Shown: positions 49,713 through 58,487 of the stretch, one piece after another | Layout of the letters: every line of letters begins with the position of its first letter | Position numbering within the stretch: the first letter of the stretch is position 1 | NCBI RefSeq assembly: GCF_000716435.1 | Contig: NZ_JNWO01000002.1 | Span: forward strand, 186,001 to 250,000 | Reading direction: 5' to 3' | DNA from: Streptomyces xylophagus | GTDB taxonomy: Bacteria > Actinomycetota > Actinomycetes > Streptomycetales > Streptomycetaceae | DNA length: 64,000 nucleotides | The notes under the pieces: generated by a model | Seen by the model: only the letters and a program-made list of their open reading frames with translations | The model's database searches: none | Told to the model about the DNA's origin: nothing | Translations under genes and position numbers: made by a program

Positions 49713-50558
49713 ATGCATGGCACGGCACTGGTCCTGGGCGGCGGTGGGCCCGTCGGCGGGGCGTGGATGACGGGGGTGCTCGCCGGGCTCACGGAGGCCG
49801 GCGTCGATCTCGACCGCGCCGACGTGATCATCGGCACCTCCGCGGGCGCGATCTTCGGCGCGCGGCTCGCGTGCGGCGAGCCGCCGGGGGAGTTGTACGA
49901 GCGCCAACTGTCCCGCGCCGACAAGGTGGAGCTGCGGGTCACCGCGGCGCAGACGGTCCGCTTCCTGTGGGCGGCGCTGGGATCCCGCGATCCGCGGCGC
50001 TCCGTGCGGCGGCTGGGCCGGGCCGCCCTCGGCGCACGCACCGGACCCGAGTCCGAACTCCTGGACGCGGTCGGCACGTTGCTGCACGGCGCACGGGACT
50101 GGCCCGGCCGAGCTCTGCGCATCACGGCCGTCGACGCCGTGACCGGGTCCCTGGAGACCTTCGACGCGGACGCGAAGGCGACCCTCCTCGAAGCCGTCGC
50201 CGCGAGCTGTGCCGTACCCCTCGTCGCACCGCCCGTCACGGTCGCCGGCCGACGCTGGATCGACGGCGGCAGCCGTACGACCACCAACGTCCACCTCGCC
50301 GCCGGCCACCGGCACGTCCTTGCCGTCTCACCGATACCGACGGCGGTCGGCCCGCACCCCGGCGCCCACCAACAGGCGGCCCAACTCGCCGCACAGGGAA
50401 CCGAGATCACCCTCGTCACCCCGGACCGCGCGGCCCGGCGCGCCATGGGCCGCGACATGACCGCCGACGCCCGCCGCCCGGCAGCCGCCCGTGCGGGCCA
50501 CGCCCAGGGAACGGCCCTCGCGCACACGGTGCATGCCGCCTGGCGCACCGATTCCTGA
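49713..50558 (+). CDS. Patatin-like phospholipase
   Basis: The 281-residue protein has the patatin catalytic dyad: oxyanion-hole loop LVLGGGGPVGGAW, nucleophile Ser43 in IGTSAGAIFG, and aspartate in WIDGGSRTTTN near residue 180. Such enzymes hydrolyse acyl esters of lipids. AAGGGGG precedes the ATG. A P450 follows after 42 bp, and the pair is probably controlled by the divergent TetR protein, suggesting a response to a lipophilic compound (inference). Confidence 0.88.
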   Translation: MHGTALVLGGGGPVGGAWMTGVLAGLTEAGVDLDRADVIIGTSAGAIFGARLACGEPPGELYERQLSRADKVELRVTAAQTVRFLWAALGSRDPRRSVRRLGRAALGARTGPESELLDAVGTLLHGARDWPGRALRITAVDAVTGSLETFDADAKATLLEAVAASCAVPLVAPPVTVAGRRWIDGGSRTTTNVHLAAGHRHVLAVSPIPTAVGPHPGAHQQAAQLAAQGTEITLVTPDRAARRAMGRDMTADARRPAAARAGHAQGTALAHTVHAAWRTDS

Positions 50559-50600
50559 CCCCACGACCGCGCACACCCGGTGACCATCGAAAGGAGTGCC

Positions 50601-51803
50601 ATGCAGGCACCCACCCCGCAGGACCTGGACCCCGACCCCCACCTCTTCTACGCGGCCCTGCGCGCCCGAGGGCCCGTGCACCGGGTCCTGGTCCAGGGAA
50701 GCGGCGAGACCTGGCTGGTGGTCACCCGGGACGCGGCCCGCGCCGCGCTGACCGACCCGCGCCTGCGGAACGACATCCGGCACTCCTCGTCCTGGCAGGA
50801 CGACGGTGGCCATGCCCTCGGCCGCAACATGCTCCAGACCGACCCACCGGACCACACGCGGCTACGGCGCCTGGTCGCGGGCCACTTCACATCCGCGCGG
50901 ATCGCCGCGCTCCGCCCGCGCATCGAAGCGATTGCCCTCGATCTGCTCGCCGAGCTTCCGCCGCGCGGGACGGTGGATCTGGTGAGCCGGTACGCCCTGC
51001 CGCTGCCCGTGACGGTGATCTGCGACCTGTTCGGGGTGCCCGCCGCGGACCGTACGGTGTTCCACGCCTGGTCGAACGAACTCGTCATGCCCGCTTCGCC
51101 CGAGAAGGGTGCCTCGGCCGCTGCCGCCCTGGGCGCCTACCTGGCCGAGTTGATCCACCAAAAGCGCGGCGCAGGAGAGGCCGACCTGCTCAGCGACCTG
51201 GTCGCAGCGGCCCGCGTACCCGCCCCCGAGACCCCCCTCACCTCCGAGGAACTCCTCGGGATGGCCTTCCTCATCCTGGTCGCCGGACACGAGACGACCG
51301 TCAACCTGATCTCCGCGACCGTCCACGCCCTGCTCACCCACCCCGACCAACTCGAACTGCTGCGTACGGAACCGGACTTGGTCGGCGCCGCCGTGGAGGA
51401 GTCGCTGCGGTACAGCGCACCCGTCCATGCCACCGCGTTCCGCTTCGCCGCCGAGACACTGGACCTCGCGGGCACCCGCATCCAGGCCGGGGACGCCGTA
51501 CAGATCTCCTTGGCCGCGGCCTCCCGCGACCCCCTCCACTTCCCCGATCCCGACCGCTTCCACCTACGGCGTCGAGGCCCCGGACACCTAGCCTTCGGCC
51601 ACGGCCTCCACCACTGCCTGGGCGCACCCCTTGCCCGCACCGAGGCCGCCATCGCCGTACGCCTCCTGCTGGAACACTGTCCCGACCTCGCACTCGCCAC
51701 CGACCCCACGACACTGACGTGGCGAACGAGCACGCTGCTACGGGGCTTGGGCGAACTGCCGGTGCGGTTCGGGGCGTCGGGAGATCCGGGTGATGCCGGT
51801 TAG
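50601..51803 (+). CDS. Cytochrome P450
   Basis: The 400-residue class I P450 has the I-helix oxygen-activating motif VAGHETT, the K-helix EESLR (ExxR) and the heme loop FGHGLHHCLGAPLAR with axial Cys339. It is soluble and needs a ferredoxin partner, none of which is encoded here; fprA at 30.5 kb could supply the reductase. AAAGGAG precedes ATG 50601. Substrate unknown; the operon with patatin suggests a fatty or lipophilic molecule. Its stop overlaps the convergent DUF402 gene by 4 bp. Confidence 0.92.
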   Translation: MQAPTPQDLDPDPHLFYAALRARGPVHRVLVQGSGETWLVVTRDAARAALTDPRLRNDIRHSSSWQDDGGHALGRNMLQTDPPDHTRLRRLVAGHFTSARIAALRPRIEAIALDLLAELPPRGTVDLVSRYALPLPVTVICDLFGVPAADRTVFHAWSNELVMPASPEKGASAAAALGAYLAELIHQKRGAGEADLLSDLVAAARVPAPETPLTSEELLGMAFLILVAGHETTVNLISATVHALLTHPDQLELLRTEPDLVGAAVEESLRYSAPVHATAFRFAAETLDLAGTRIQAGDAVQISLAAASRDPLHFPDPDRFHLRRRGPGHLAFGHGLHHCLGAPLARTEAAIAVRLLLEHCPDLALATDPTTLTWRTSTLLRGLGELPVRFGASGDPGDAG

Positions 51804-52459
51804 TCCAAGGCCAGCACGTCGGTGGGGAGTTGGGGAGCCGGCCGGTGAGGATCGTGACGCCAGTCACTCAACCCCTGTTCGGTGGCGAACGGTCCGACGC
51901 CTGCCTCGATCAGCGCGACCGCTTCCTCGCGAGCCCTCTCCACCGCCCGGTGATCGGCCTCGCTCACCACCCCCAACCGGCGACCGTGGGCATATTCGTC
52001 CTCGTCCTTCCAGTCCCACCGCGACAGATCGGGCGCGACCACCAGGTCCAGCAGAAGGTCGAAGGTGTCGAAGCCGATGGGCGTCCGGCGCATCGGATGC
52101 TGGAAGTTGACGTACCAGTGCGTCAGCCGGCGGTCGCCCGTGGCGTCGAAGAACGCGTTGACGCTGAACCACGCGTCGGGCGGTACCCATTGGAGATGGT
52201 CCGTGCTCCGCCAAGTCCACGGGCCGAGCTGCCAGTTGCCGTGGGCCAGGTTCGGCAGGGCGCGCAGCCGGGCGGTCTCGTCGCCCGTGAGGAGCCACTC
52301 GATCCAGGTTGTCGGGACCAGCAACTCCGCGCCCGGCCCGCATCCGAGAACGAGCGCTTCAGCCGTGTCCTCGACGACCCGCAGCGCATGGGCACTCCAC
52401 ACCTGCCGCCCGAACACATCGCGCCGTACGGCGGTCTCACCCGGCTGGAATTCCTGCAC
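51800..52459 (-). CDS. DUF402 domain protein
   Basis: The 219-residue protein carries the DUF402 core: WFSVNAFFDATGDRRLTHWYVNFQHPMRRTPIGFDTFDLLLDLVVAPDLSRWDWKDEDEY. Conserved aspartates in this region bind metal in relatives that act as nucleoside di/triphosphate phosphatases. It starts with GTG only three bases after the AraC gene stop, so the two are cotranscribed. A link to vanillate metabolism is not evident. Confidence 0.82.
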   Translation of the reverse strand: MQEFQPGETAVRRDVFGRQVWSAHALRVVEDTAEALVLGCGPGAELLVPTTWIEWLLTGDETARLRALPNLAHGNWQLGPWTWRSTDHLQWVPPDAWFSVNAFFDATGDRRLTHWYVNFQHPMRRTPIGFDTFDLLLDLVVAPDLSRWDWKDEDEYAHGRRLGVVSEADHRAVERAREEAVALIEAGVGPFATEQGLSDWRHDPHRPAPQLPTDVLALD

Positions 52460-52462
52460 GAC

Positions 52463-53335
52463 TCATCTCTGCCCACGCGCCACCGCCCGGAACTCCAGGG
52501 GCGTACGGCCGTCCCGCTTGCGGAAGAACTTCGCGAAGTCGGTCGGTTCGGCGAAGCCGAGGGTGCGGGAGATGTCCGCGGCCGTTGCGTCGGTGTGGAC
52601 GAGGAGGCGTTTGGCTTCCAGGAGGACGCGGGCGTCGAGGTACTGCTTGGCGGTCGTGCCGGTGGCCGCGAGGGTCGCGCGGGTGAGGGTGCGCGGGCTG
52701 TAGCCGAGGGCGGCGGCGTAGTCGGCGACCTGGTGGCTGGTGCGGAAGTCGTGTTCCAGGGCGGCGCTGTAGCGGCGGAACGTGTCGTCGGGCGGGGCGG
52801 ACGACACCGGGTCCGGGCGGACGTGGGACAGGCGGAGCAGCAGGACGGAGAGGAGCATGCGGAGGGTCTGGAGGTGTGCGTCGAGGGGGAGTGACGTCAA
52901 GTCGGCGTATTCGTGCGCGAGATGACGCAGCGTCAGGCGGGCTGCCCGGGCGTGGGGTTCCGTCGGGAGCAGGGGTGACTGGTCGAAGGGGGGATCGGCC
53001 AGGACGAAGCCGGGCTGCCAGATGACGATCGTGCCCCGGGCCGTCGTCAGGTCGTCGGGGACGTACTGGTGCACCTGCCCGGAGCCCACCCACAGCCAGC
53101 CGCCCGCTTCCACCGCACAGTCCGTGAAGTCGACTCGGTGGCGCAGTGTGCCGGCCGTGACGTGGATCAGGTGGTGGAAGTCCGGCCGTTGCGGGGCCGA
53201 CAGGTCGAGGCCACGGCGCTTCCCGCGGGCCAGCAGCTCGGTGAAGTCCAGGACGTCCATACCGATGGGCGCGCCGAGCGACGGGCGGTACGACACGTCG
53301 GTGATCTCAGGTCGAGGCTGACCGTTTTTTCCCAT
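52463..53335 (-). CDS. AraC family regulator divergent from vdcBCD
   Basis: The 290-residue protein has an N-terminal cupin-type sensor (FHHLIHVTAGTLRHRVDFTDCAVEAGGWLWVGSGQVHQY) and a C-terminal AraC domain (SHQVADYAAALGYSPRTLTRATLAATGTTAKQYLD; DISRTLGFAEPTDFAKFFRKRDGRTPLEFR). Its start codon is 88 bp from that of vdcB on the opposite strand, which makes it the probable activator of the decarboxylase operon, sensing an aromatic acid (inference). ATG 53335 is chosen because upstream in-frame sequence is not AraC-like. Confidence 0.87.
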   Translation of the reverse strand: MGKNGQPRPEITDVSYRPSLGAPIGMDVLDFTELLARGKRRGLDLSAPQRPDFHHLIHVTAGTLRHRVDFTDCAVEAGGWLWVGSGQVHQYVPDDLTTARGTIVIWQPGFVLADPPFDQSPLLPTEPHARAARLTLRHLAHEYADLTSLPLDAHLQTLRMLLSVLLLRLSHVRPDPVSSAPPDDTFRRYSAALEHDFRTSHQVADYAAALGYSPRTLTRATLAATGTTAKQYLDARVLLEAKRLLVHTDATAADISRTLGFAEPTDFAKFFRKRDGRTPLEFRAVARGQR

Positions 53336-53423
53336 GGTGAGTCCCGAGCCTACCCTTGTCGGGCACCGAACCGCTCCTACGGTCGAAGACACAGAGACCG
53401 GACCGGGCAAGGAGCTGGGCGAC

Positions 53424-54020
53424 GTGCGACTGATCGTGGGGATGACCGGGGCGACCGGAGCCGTCCTCGGCGTCCGGCTGCTGGAGCAGCTGGCCGAGCT
53501 GCCCGACGTGGAGACCCATCTGGTCCTCAGCCGGTGGGCCCGGACCACCGTCGAGCTGGAGACGGGCCGCACCGCCCGCGAGGTCGCCGAGCTGGCCGAC
53601 GTCGTCCACAACCCGGAGGACCAGGGCGCGACCATCGCCTCCGGGTCGTTCCGTACCGACGGCATGGTGATCGTGCCCTGCTCCATGAAGACCCTGGCCG
53701 GTATCCGCACCGGCTACGCCGACGGGCTGATCGGCCGCGCCGCCGACGTGATCCTCAAGGAGCGCCGCCCGCTGGTCCTCGTGCCGCGCGAGACGCCCCT
53801 GAGCGAGATCCACCTGGAGAACATGCTCGACCTCGCCCGCAAGGGCGTACGCATCGTGCCGCCGATGCCCGCGTTCTACAACCACCCCGCCTCGGTCGAC
53901 GACATCGTCACCCACATCACCGCCCGCGTCCTCGACCAACTCGACCTGCCCGCCCCCGCCGCCAAGCGCTGGGAAGGCATGCGGACCGCCCGCGACGAAC
54001 GCATCCACCCCGCCGCCTGA
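53424..54020 (+). CDS. vdcB: UbiX-family flavin prenyltransferase
   Basis: The 198-residue protein (VRLIVGMTGATGAVLGVRLLEQL; VLSRWARTTVELE; VIVPCSMKTLAGIRTGYADGLIGRAADVILKERRPLVLVPRETPLSEIHLENMLDLARKG) is a UbiX flavoprotein. Relatives make prenylated FMN, the cofactor of UbiD decarboxylases. GTG 53424 with AAGGAG nine bases before it is chosen. A longer frame from ATG 53334 would overlap the divergent AraC start codon. It is first in vdcB-vdcC-vdcD. Confidence 0.92.
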   Translation: MRLIVGMTGATGAVLGVRLLEQLAELPDVETHLVLSRWARTTVELETGRTAREVAELADVVHNPEDQGATIASGSFRTDGMVIVPCSMKTLAGIRTGYADGLIGRAADVILKERRPLVLVPRETPLSEIHLENMLDLARKGVRIVPPMPAFYNHPASVDDIVTHITARVLDQLDLPAPAAKRWEGMRTARDERIHPAA

Positions 54021-54077
54021 GACCCCCGAGACACCCGCAACTCTGCGACATCCGCCCACGACGTACGGAGCCTCCCC

Positions 54078-55502
54078 ATGCCCTACGACGACCTGCGCAG
54101 CTTCCTGGACACCCTGGACAAGGAGAGCCAGCTGCTGCGCATCACCGAACAGGTCCTTCCCGAACCGGACTTGGCCGCCGCCGCCAACGCGGCCGGACGC
54201 ATCGGCGAAGGCGCCCCCGCCCTCTACTTCGACAACGTCAAGGGCTTCACCGACGCCCGTATCGCGATGAACGTCCACGGCTCCTGGCGCAACCACGCCC
54301 TCGCCCTCGGACTGCCCCCGGACACCTCCGTGCGCGAACAGGTCGAGGAGTTCGCCCGCCGCTGGGACGCCTTCCCGGTCGAACCCGAGCGCCGCGAGGA
54401 CGCGCCCTGGCGGGAGAACACCCAACAGGGCGCCGACATCGACCTGTTCAGGGTTCTCCCGCTGTTCCGGCTCAACGACGGCGACGGCGGTTTCTACCTC
54501 GACAAGGCCGCCGTGGTCTCCCGCGATCCGCGCGACCCGGACCACTTCGGCAAGCAGAACGTCGGCACGTACCGCATCGAGGTCATCGGCCGCGACCGCC
54601 TCGCCTTCCAGCCCGTCCCCATGCACGACGTCGCCCAACACCTGCACGCCGCTGAGGAGTTGGGCGAGGATCTCCCCATCGCGATCACCCTCGGCAACGA
54701 CCCGGTCATCACGATCGTCGCCGGCATGCCGATGGGCTACGACCAGTCCGAGTACGAGATGGCAGGCGCCCTGCGCGGAGCCCCCGCCCCCATCGCCACC
54801 GCTCCACTCACCGGCTTCGACGTCCCCTGGGGTTCGGAGGTCGTCATCGAGGGCGTGGTCGAGAGCCGCAAGCGTCGAATAGAGGGCCCCTTCGGTGAGT
54901 TCACCGGCCACTACTCGGGCGGCCGACGGATGCCGGTGATCCGTGTCGACCGCATCTCCTACCGCACCGACCCGATCTTCGAGTCCCTCTACCTCGGCAT
55001 GCCGTGGACCGAGGTCGACTACCTCGTCGGCCCCAACACCTGCGTCCCCCTGCTCAAGCAACTCCGCGCCGAATTCCCCGAAGTGCAGGCCGTCAACGCC
55101 ATGTACACCCACGGCCTCGCGGTGATCGTCTCGACGAAGAAGCGCTACGGCGGTTTCGCCAAGGCGGTCGGCATGCGCGCGATGACCACACCGCACGGCC
55201 TGGGCTACGTCACGCAGGTGATCGTCGTGGACGAGGACGTCGACCCGTTCGACCTGCCCCAGGTGATGTGGGCGATGTCCGCGAAGGTCAACCCCCAGGA
55301 CGACGTGATCATCGTCCCCAACCTCTCCGTCATGGCACTGGCACCGGCCGCCAACACCCCAGGAATCACCAGCAAGATGATCATCGACGCCACGACCCCG
55401 GTCGCACCGGACAACAGGGGCCACTTCGACACCCCGGTACGGGACCTGCCCGAGACCCCCGAGTGGGCCGACCGGCTGCGCGCCCTGATCGCCGCCCGCT
55501 GA
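54078..55502 (+). CDS. vdcC: UbiD-family vanillate/4-hydroxybenzoate decarboxylase
   Basis: The 474-residue UbiD enzyme uses prenylated FMN to decarboxylate aromatic acids without oxygen. Seen motifs include RFEENTQQGADIDLF-type sequence (ENTQQGADIDL), DPDHFGKQNVGTYRIEV, and the catalytic acidic segment RRIEGPFGEFTGHYSGGRRMP, where the two glutamates match the UbiD E-x4-E pair. Together with adjacent vdcB and vdcD it matches the Streptomyces vdcBCD vanillate decarboxylase, which gives guaiacol and CO2. Confidence 0.92.
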   Translation: MPYDDLRSFLDTLDKESQLLRITEQVLPEPDLAAAANAAGRIGEGAPALYFDNVKGFTDARIAMNVHGSWRNHALALGLPPDTSVREQVEEFARRWDAFPVEPERREDAPWRENTQQGADIDLFRVLPLFRLNDGDGGFYLDKAAVVSRDPRDPDHFGKQNVGTYRIEVIGRDRLAFQPVPMHDVAQHLHAAEELGEDLPIAITLGNDPVITIVAGMPMGYDQSEYEMAGALRGAPAPIATAPLTGFDVPWGSEVVIEGVVESRKRRIEGPFGEFTGHYSGGRRMPVIRVDRISYRTDPIFESLYLGMPWTEVDYLVGPNTCVPLLKQLRAEFPEVQAVNAMYTHGLAVIVSTKKRYGGFAKAVGMRAMTTPHGLGYVTQVIVVDEDVDPFDLPQVMWAMSAKVNPQDDVIIVPNLSVMALAPAANTPGITSKMIIDATTPVAPDNRGHFDTPVRDLPETPEWADRLRALIAAR

Positions 55503-55537
55503 CCCGATCCACGAACCACCGTCAGGAGCCACCCGCC

Positions 55538-55765
55538 ATGTTCTGCCCCCGCTGCGCCCACGACACGGTCGACACTGTGACCACCTCCCCGGTCCCCGGC
55601 GTCTGGGACGTACTCCAATGCACCCGCTGTCTCTACATGTGGCGCACCACCGAACCCGACCGCCGCACCCGGCGCGAGGCGTACCCCGCCGAGTTCCGGA
55701 TGACACCGGCCGACATCGAAACCGCCCTGGAGGTGCCCGTCGTACCGCCGCTGCTCGTCAACTGA
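55538..55765 (+). CDS. vdcD: VdcD-type small zinc-finger-like subunit
   Basis: The 75-residue protein begins MFCPRCAHDTVDTVTTSPVPGVWDVLQCTRC, with paired cysteines C-x2-C (residues 3 and 6; 28 and 31) likely to bind zinc. It ends AYPAEFRMTPADIETALEVPVVPPLLVN. Size and sequence match VdcD of vanillate/4-hydroxybenzoate decarboxylase operons, where it is required for full activity though its role is unclear. AGGAGCC precedes the ATG, 35 bp after vdcC. Confidence 0.9.
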   Translation: MFCPRCAHDTVDTVTTSPVPGVWDVLQCTRCLYMWRTTEPDRRTRREAYPAEFRMTPADIETALEVPVVPPLLVN

Positions 55766-55781
55766 ACTTGACGGTGTGCGG

Positions 55782-56372
55782 CTACGGCCGCAACGGTCTC
55801 AACAGGCCGTCGAGTACCGCCTCTTGGCGCCGGGGCGTGGTCGTGTGGGGCAGCAGGACCGCGTTGATCTGGAAGCCCATGAGAGCCGCGAGGAGGGTGT
55901 CGACGATCTCGTCGTCGGGCGTGCTCGTGCCGATGTCGCCCTGCCTGCGGCCCTGTTGGAGAAAGGCGCGCATCTGTTCGCGCCAGGACGCTATGGCGCT
56001 CTCGTGCACCTCGGCCATGCGCGTGTCGTGCACGGCGTGGTCCCAGAAGGCGATGACGACCCGGGCCTCCATGAGGCGCACGTCGTCGAGCGGCATGATC
56101 TCCAGGCAGAGCAGACGCAGGGCGGCGAGGCCGGTCGCGTCGCCGATGGACTCGCGGGCCCGGACGTTTGTGCTCTCGAAGGCGTGCTGGAACGCGGCGA
56201 GAAGGATCTCGTCCTTGTTGCGGAAGTAGCCGGCCAGCGCACCGTTGGCGTAGCCGGCCTCGGCGGCGAGGTCGCGCATGGTGACGGCGTCGAGCCCGCG
56301 TCTTGCGATCAGGGCCCATACGGCCTCGATGATCTCGCGGCGCCGAGCGTCATGATCGACGATTTTGGGCAT
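55782..56372 (-). CDS. TetR family regulator, BetI-like, for the amine oxidase operon
   Basis: The 196-residue protein has a TetR helix-turn-helix (RRREIIEAVWALIARRGLDAVTMRDLAAEAGYANGALAGYFRNKDEILLAAF) and a BetI-type C-terminal domain. It is on the same strand as, and downstream of, the amine oxidase, permease and small membrane protein genes. A MITE ends only 12 bp before its ATG, so its original leader is altered. It probably binds the palindrome at the amine oxidase promoter. Confidence 0.87.
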   Translation of the reverse strand: MPKIVDHDARRREIIEAVWALIARRGLDAVTMRDLAAEAGYANGALAGYFRNKDEILLAAFQHAFESTNVRARESIGDATGLAALRLLCLEIMPLDDVRLMEARVVIAFWDHAVHDTRMAEVHESAIASWREQMRAFLQQGRRQGDIGTSTPDDEIVDTLLAALMGFQINAVLLPHTTTPRRQEAVLDGLLRPLRP

Positions 56373-56384
56373 GCCCCGACCTTA

Positions 56385-56569
56385 GGGCCTGTCCGGCGGA
56401 TCATGCCGCAGACGCGGGGCGTGGCACGCCCACCTGCGGCGTTGTCGTCGGTCGCCGACGCTCCGCGTCGACTCCCTCCTCCGCCTTGCAGCTGCACGCA
56501 CCACGCCCCGCTCACCGGCACTGATCAGGCGCCGTTGCTTTCCTGCGACTTGATCCGTCGGACAGGCCC
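56385..56569. mobile_element. MITE-like element, 185 bp, TA target duplication
   Basis: Outer sequences GGGCCTGTCCGGCGGATCA and, inverted at the other end, GGGCCTGTCCGACGGATCA differ at one base. TA flanks both ends (56383-56384 and 56570-56571), as left by IS630/Tc1-type transposition. There is no open reading frame, but internal hairpins such as GGGCGT-GGC-ACGCCC are present. It lies between the tetR gene and the rest of the amine oxidase gene group. Confidence 0.7.
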
Positions 56570-56602
56570 TAATCCAGCAGCTCCGGCGCCGGTTCGACAC
56601 GC

Positions 56603-57079
56603 TCAGGCCAGCATGGCGGCCATGCCCAGGGCCATCATCGCCCCGCCGATCTCGCCGATCTCGCCGATCCCGCCGATCCCGCCCAGCGGACCGGCGTGCA
56701 GCGGACCGGGACGCAGCGCCCGGTGCATGAAGGCACTCGCCCGCGCCAGCACCCACAGCACCACCGCCAGCGCGAACAACCCGTGACCGTCGGTGTGGTG
56801 GTCATGGTGCCCCTGCGGAAGGCGGGCCATGGCCGCCGTGATCAGGGCCATCACGGCGAGGTCGGCGGCGACCGGTCCACGGGCGAACAGACACATGCCA
56901 GCTGTCACGGCGGCGCCCGCAAGCAGCGGGTACGGTCCCGGACTCCCCACCACCATCACCAGCGTCACGGCGACCACGACGGCGTGCGGCCCCCAGCGCC
57001 GTACGGGCCCCGGCACATGCCCCGCGAGGCACAGACCGGAGCCCGTCAGCGCGACGGCGGCCGGGAGAACGTCATACAT
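56603..57079 (-). CDS. Small membrane protein, DUF5134-like
   Basis: The 158-residue protein has about four to five hydrophobic helices (VLPAAVALTGSGLCLAGHV, AVVVAVTLVMVVGS, LLAGAAVTAGMCLFA, LAVMALITAAMARL, LFALAVVLWVLARAS), a His-rich loop GHHDHHTDGHG and a low-complexity GGIGGIGEIGEIGG stretch near the C-terminus. The layout resembles DUF5134 proteins of actinobacteria, with unknown function and possible metal binding by the His cluster. Its ATG overlaps the permease stop by 8 bp, so it is translated together with it. Confidence 0.7.
   Translation of the reverse strand: MYDVLPAAVALTGSGLCLAGHVPGPVRRWGPHAVVVAVTLVMVVGSPGPYPLLAGAAVTAGMCLFARGPVAADLAVMALITAAMARLPQGHHDHHTDGHGLFALAVVLWVLARASAFMHRALRPGPLHAGPLGGIGGIGEIGEIGGAMMALGMAAMLA
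56643..56683. repeat. 9-bp tandem repeat inside the small membrane protein gene
   Basis: CCGATCTCG and CCGATCCCG units are repeated in tandem about four and a half times, encoding the GIGGIGEIGEIGG stretch. Such in-frame repeats can change length by slippage without breaking the frame. Confidence 0.7.
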
Positions 57080-58487
57080 CGCGACGGCGCCGGACGGTGG
57101 CCGAGACCGCCCCTGCCGCGAAGCACAGCACGACGATCCCCTCGAAGAGCCGCGTGAGCCCGGTCGAACCACCGATGAGGGTGGTGAAGTTGGCCAGCAC
57201 CATGAACGTGATCCCGCACAGCCCGAGCGCGCCGAGCGCCGGCGCGAGCCGGGTGTGCCACAGCCGGGTGTCCGCCTCCGTGCGGGCGAAGAAGGCGATG
57301 ATCGCGACCCCGACGAGGATCATCAGCACCAGCACGCCGAGCGTGGCCAGACCGCTCATCCAGGTGAACAGCTCCAGCACCGGATCGGACCCGGCGAGGA
57401 CGAACGCCCCCACCACCACGGCCGCCGACACGCTCTGCACCAGCGAACCAGCGTGCGGCGAGCCGTGCTTGACGTGACTGCGGCCCAGCACGGCGGGGGC
57501 GTCGCCCTGGCGGCCGAGGGAGAACAGATAGCGGGAGATCGCGTTGTGGAAGGCGAGCAGCGCCGCGAACAGGCTGGTGAGCAACAGGACTTCCATCGTG
57601 TCGGAGGCGGCCGGGCCGACGTACTGCCCGGCCACGGTGAAGACCAGCCCGGTCGTGTCCTTGGCGGCCGCGCCCTGTACCTCGTCCGTGCCGACGGCCA
57701 GCACGACCGCCCAACTGGACAGCGCGTAGAAGCCGCCGATGGCGATGACCGCGAGGTAAGTCGCCCTGGGCACACTGCGCTTGGGGTCCCGCGCCTCCTC
57801 GCTGTAGATGGCGGTCGCCTCGAAGCCGACGAAGGAGGCGACCGCGAACATCACCCCGATGCCCGCCGACCCCGTGGTGAACGCACCGGGCGTGAAGGAC
57901 TCGAAGTCGATGCCGTGCGCGCCTCCTTGGGCCAGGATCGCCACCGTCATCACCGTGACGATGCCGACCTCCAGGATCAGCAGCACCGACAGCACCTTGG
58001 TGTCGACCTCGATGTTGCGGTAGCCCAGCACTGCGACCAGCCCCCACAGCACGCCGGCCCACAGCCACCAAGGCAGGTCCGGGCCGCCGTACTTCACGAC
58101 CAGCCCCTGCAGGGTGACACCGGCCAGGCCGTAGATCCCGGCCTGGATCGCGCTGTACGTGAGCAGTGCCAGGCCTGCCGCTCCGGTGCCGGTGATCCGG
58201 CCGAGTCCGGCGGTGACGTACGAGTAGAAGGCGCCGGTGTCGACGACATGGCGGCTCATCGCCGCGTAGCCGACGCTGAACAGCAGCAGGACGACTGCGA
58301 CCAGGAGGTAAGCGGCCGGTACGCCGGGGCCGTTGCCGATGGCCAGCATCACCGGCAGGGCGCCACCGATGGCGGTGAGCGGCGCGGCTGCCGCGACGAC
58401 CATGAAGACGATCCCGCCGACTCCGATGGAGCCACGGAGTTTTGACGGTGTGTCAACTGAGCTGTTGCTGATGGTCTGTTCAGACAT
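57072..58487 (-). CDS. APC family amino acid/amine permease
   Basis: The 471-residue protein has about 12 membrane helices and the APC start [26 protein letters not shown], then [31 protein letters not shown] and [30 protein letters not shown], a conserved consensus region of the superfamily. It probably imports an amine or amino acid that the upstream copper amine oxidase oxidises. Its ATG overlaps the oxidase stop by 8 bp (ATGTCTGA), and its own stop overlaps the next gene in the same way. Confidence 0.9.
   Translation of the reverse strand: MSEQTISNSSVDTPSKLRGSIGVGGIVFMVVAAAAPLTAIGGALPVMLAIGNGPGVPAAYLLVAVVLLLFSVGYAAMSRHVVDTGAFYSYVTAGLGRITGTGAAGLALLTYSAIQAGIYGLAGVTLQGLVVKYGGPDLPWWLWAGVLWGLVAVLGYRNIEVDTKVLSVLLILEVGIVTVMTVAILAQGGAHGIDFESFTPGAFTTGSAGIGVMFAVASFVGFEATAIYSEEARDPKRSVPRATYLAVIAIGGFYALSSWAVVLAVGTDEVQGAAAKDTTGLVFTVAGQYVGPAASDTMEVLLLTSLFAALLAFHNAISRYLFSLGRQGDAPAVLGRSHVKHGSPHAGSLVQSVSAAVVVGAFVLAGSDPVLELFTWMSGLATLGVLVLMILVGVAIIAFFARTEADTRLWHTRLAPALGALGLCGITFMVLANFTTLIGGSTGLTRLFEGIVVLCFAAGAVSATVRRRRDV

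Noticed and set aside
48958..51803. P450, patatin, TetR and methyltransferase as a secondary metabolite cluster
   Set aside because: There is no polyketide, peptide or terpene core gene nearby, and the methyltransferase is convergent and separate. A small catabolic or modifying operon is the simpler reading.
53334..53423. Upstream extension of vdcB to ATG 53334, whose ATG would overlap the AraC ATG as CATG
   Set aside because: UbiX proteins begin close to RLIVGMTGATG. GTG 53424 has a good ribosome binding site, and the extra 30 residues look like random sequence.
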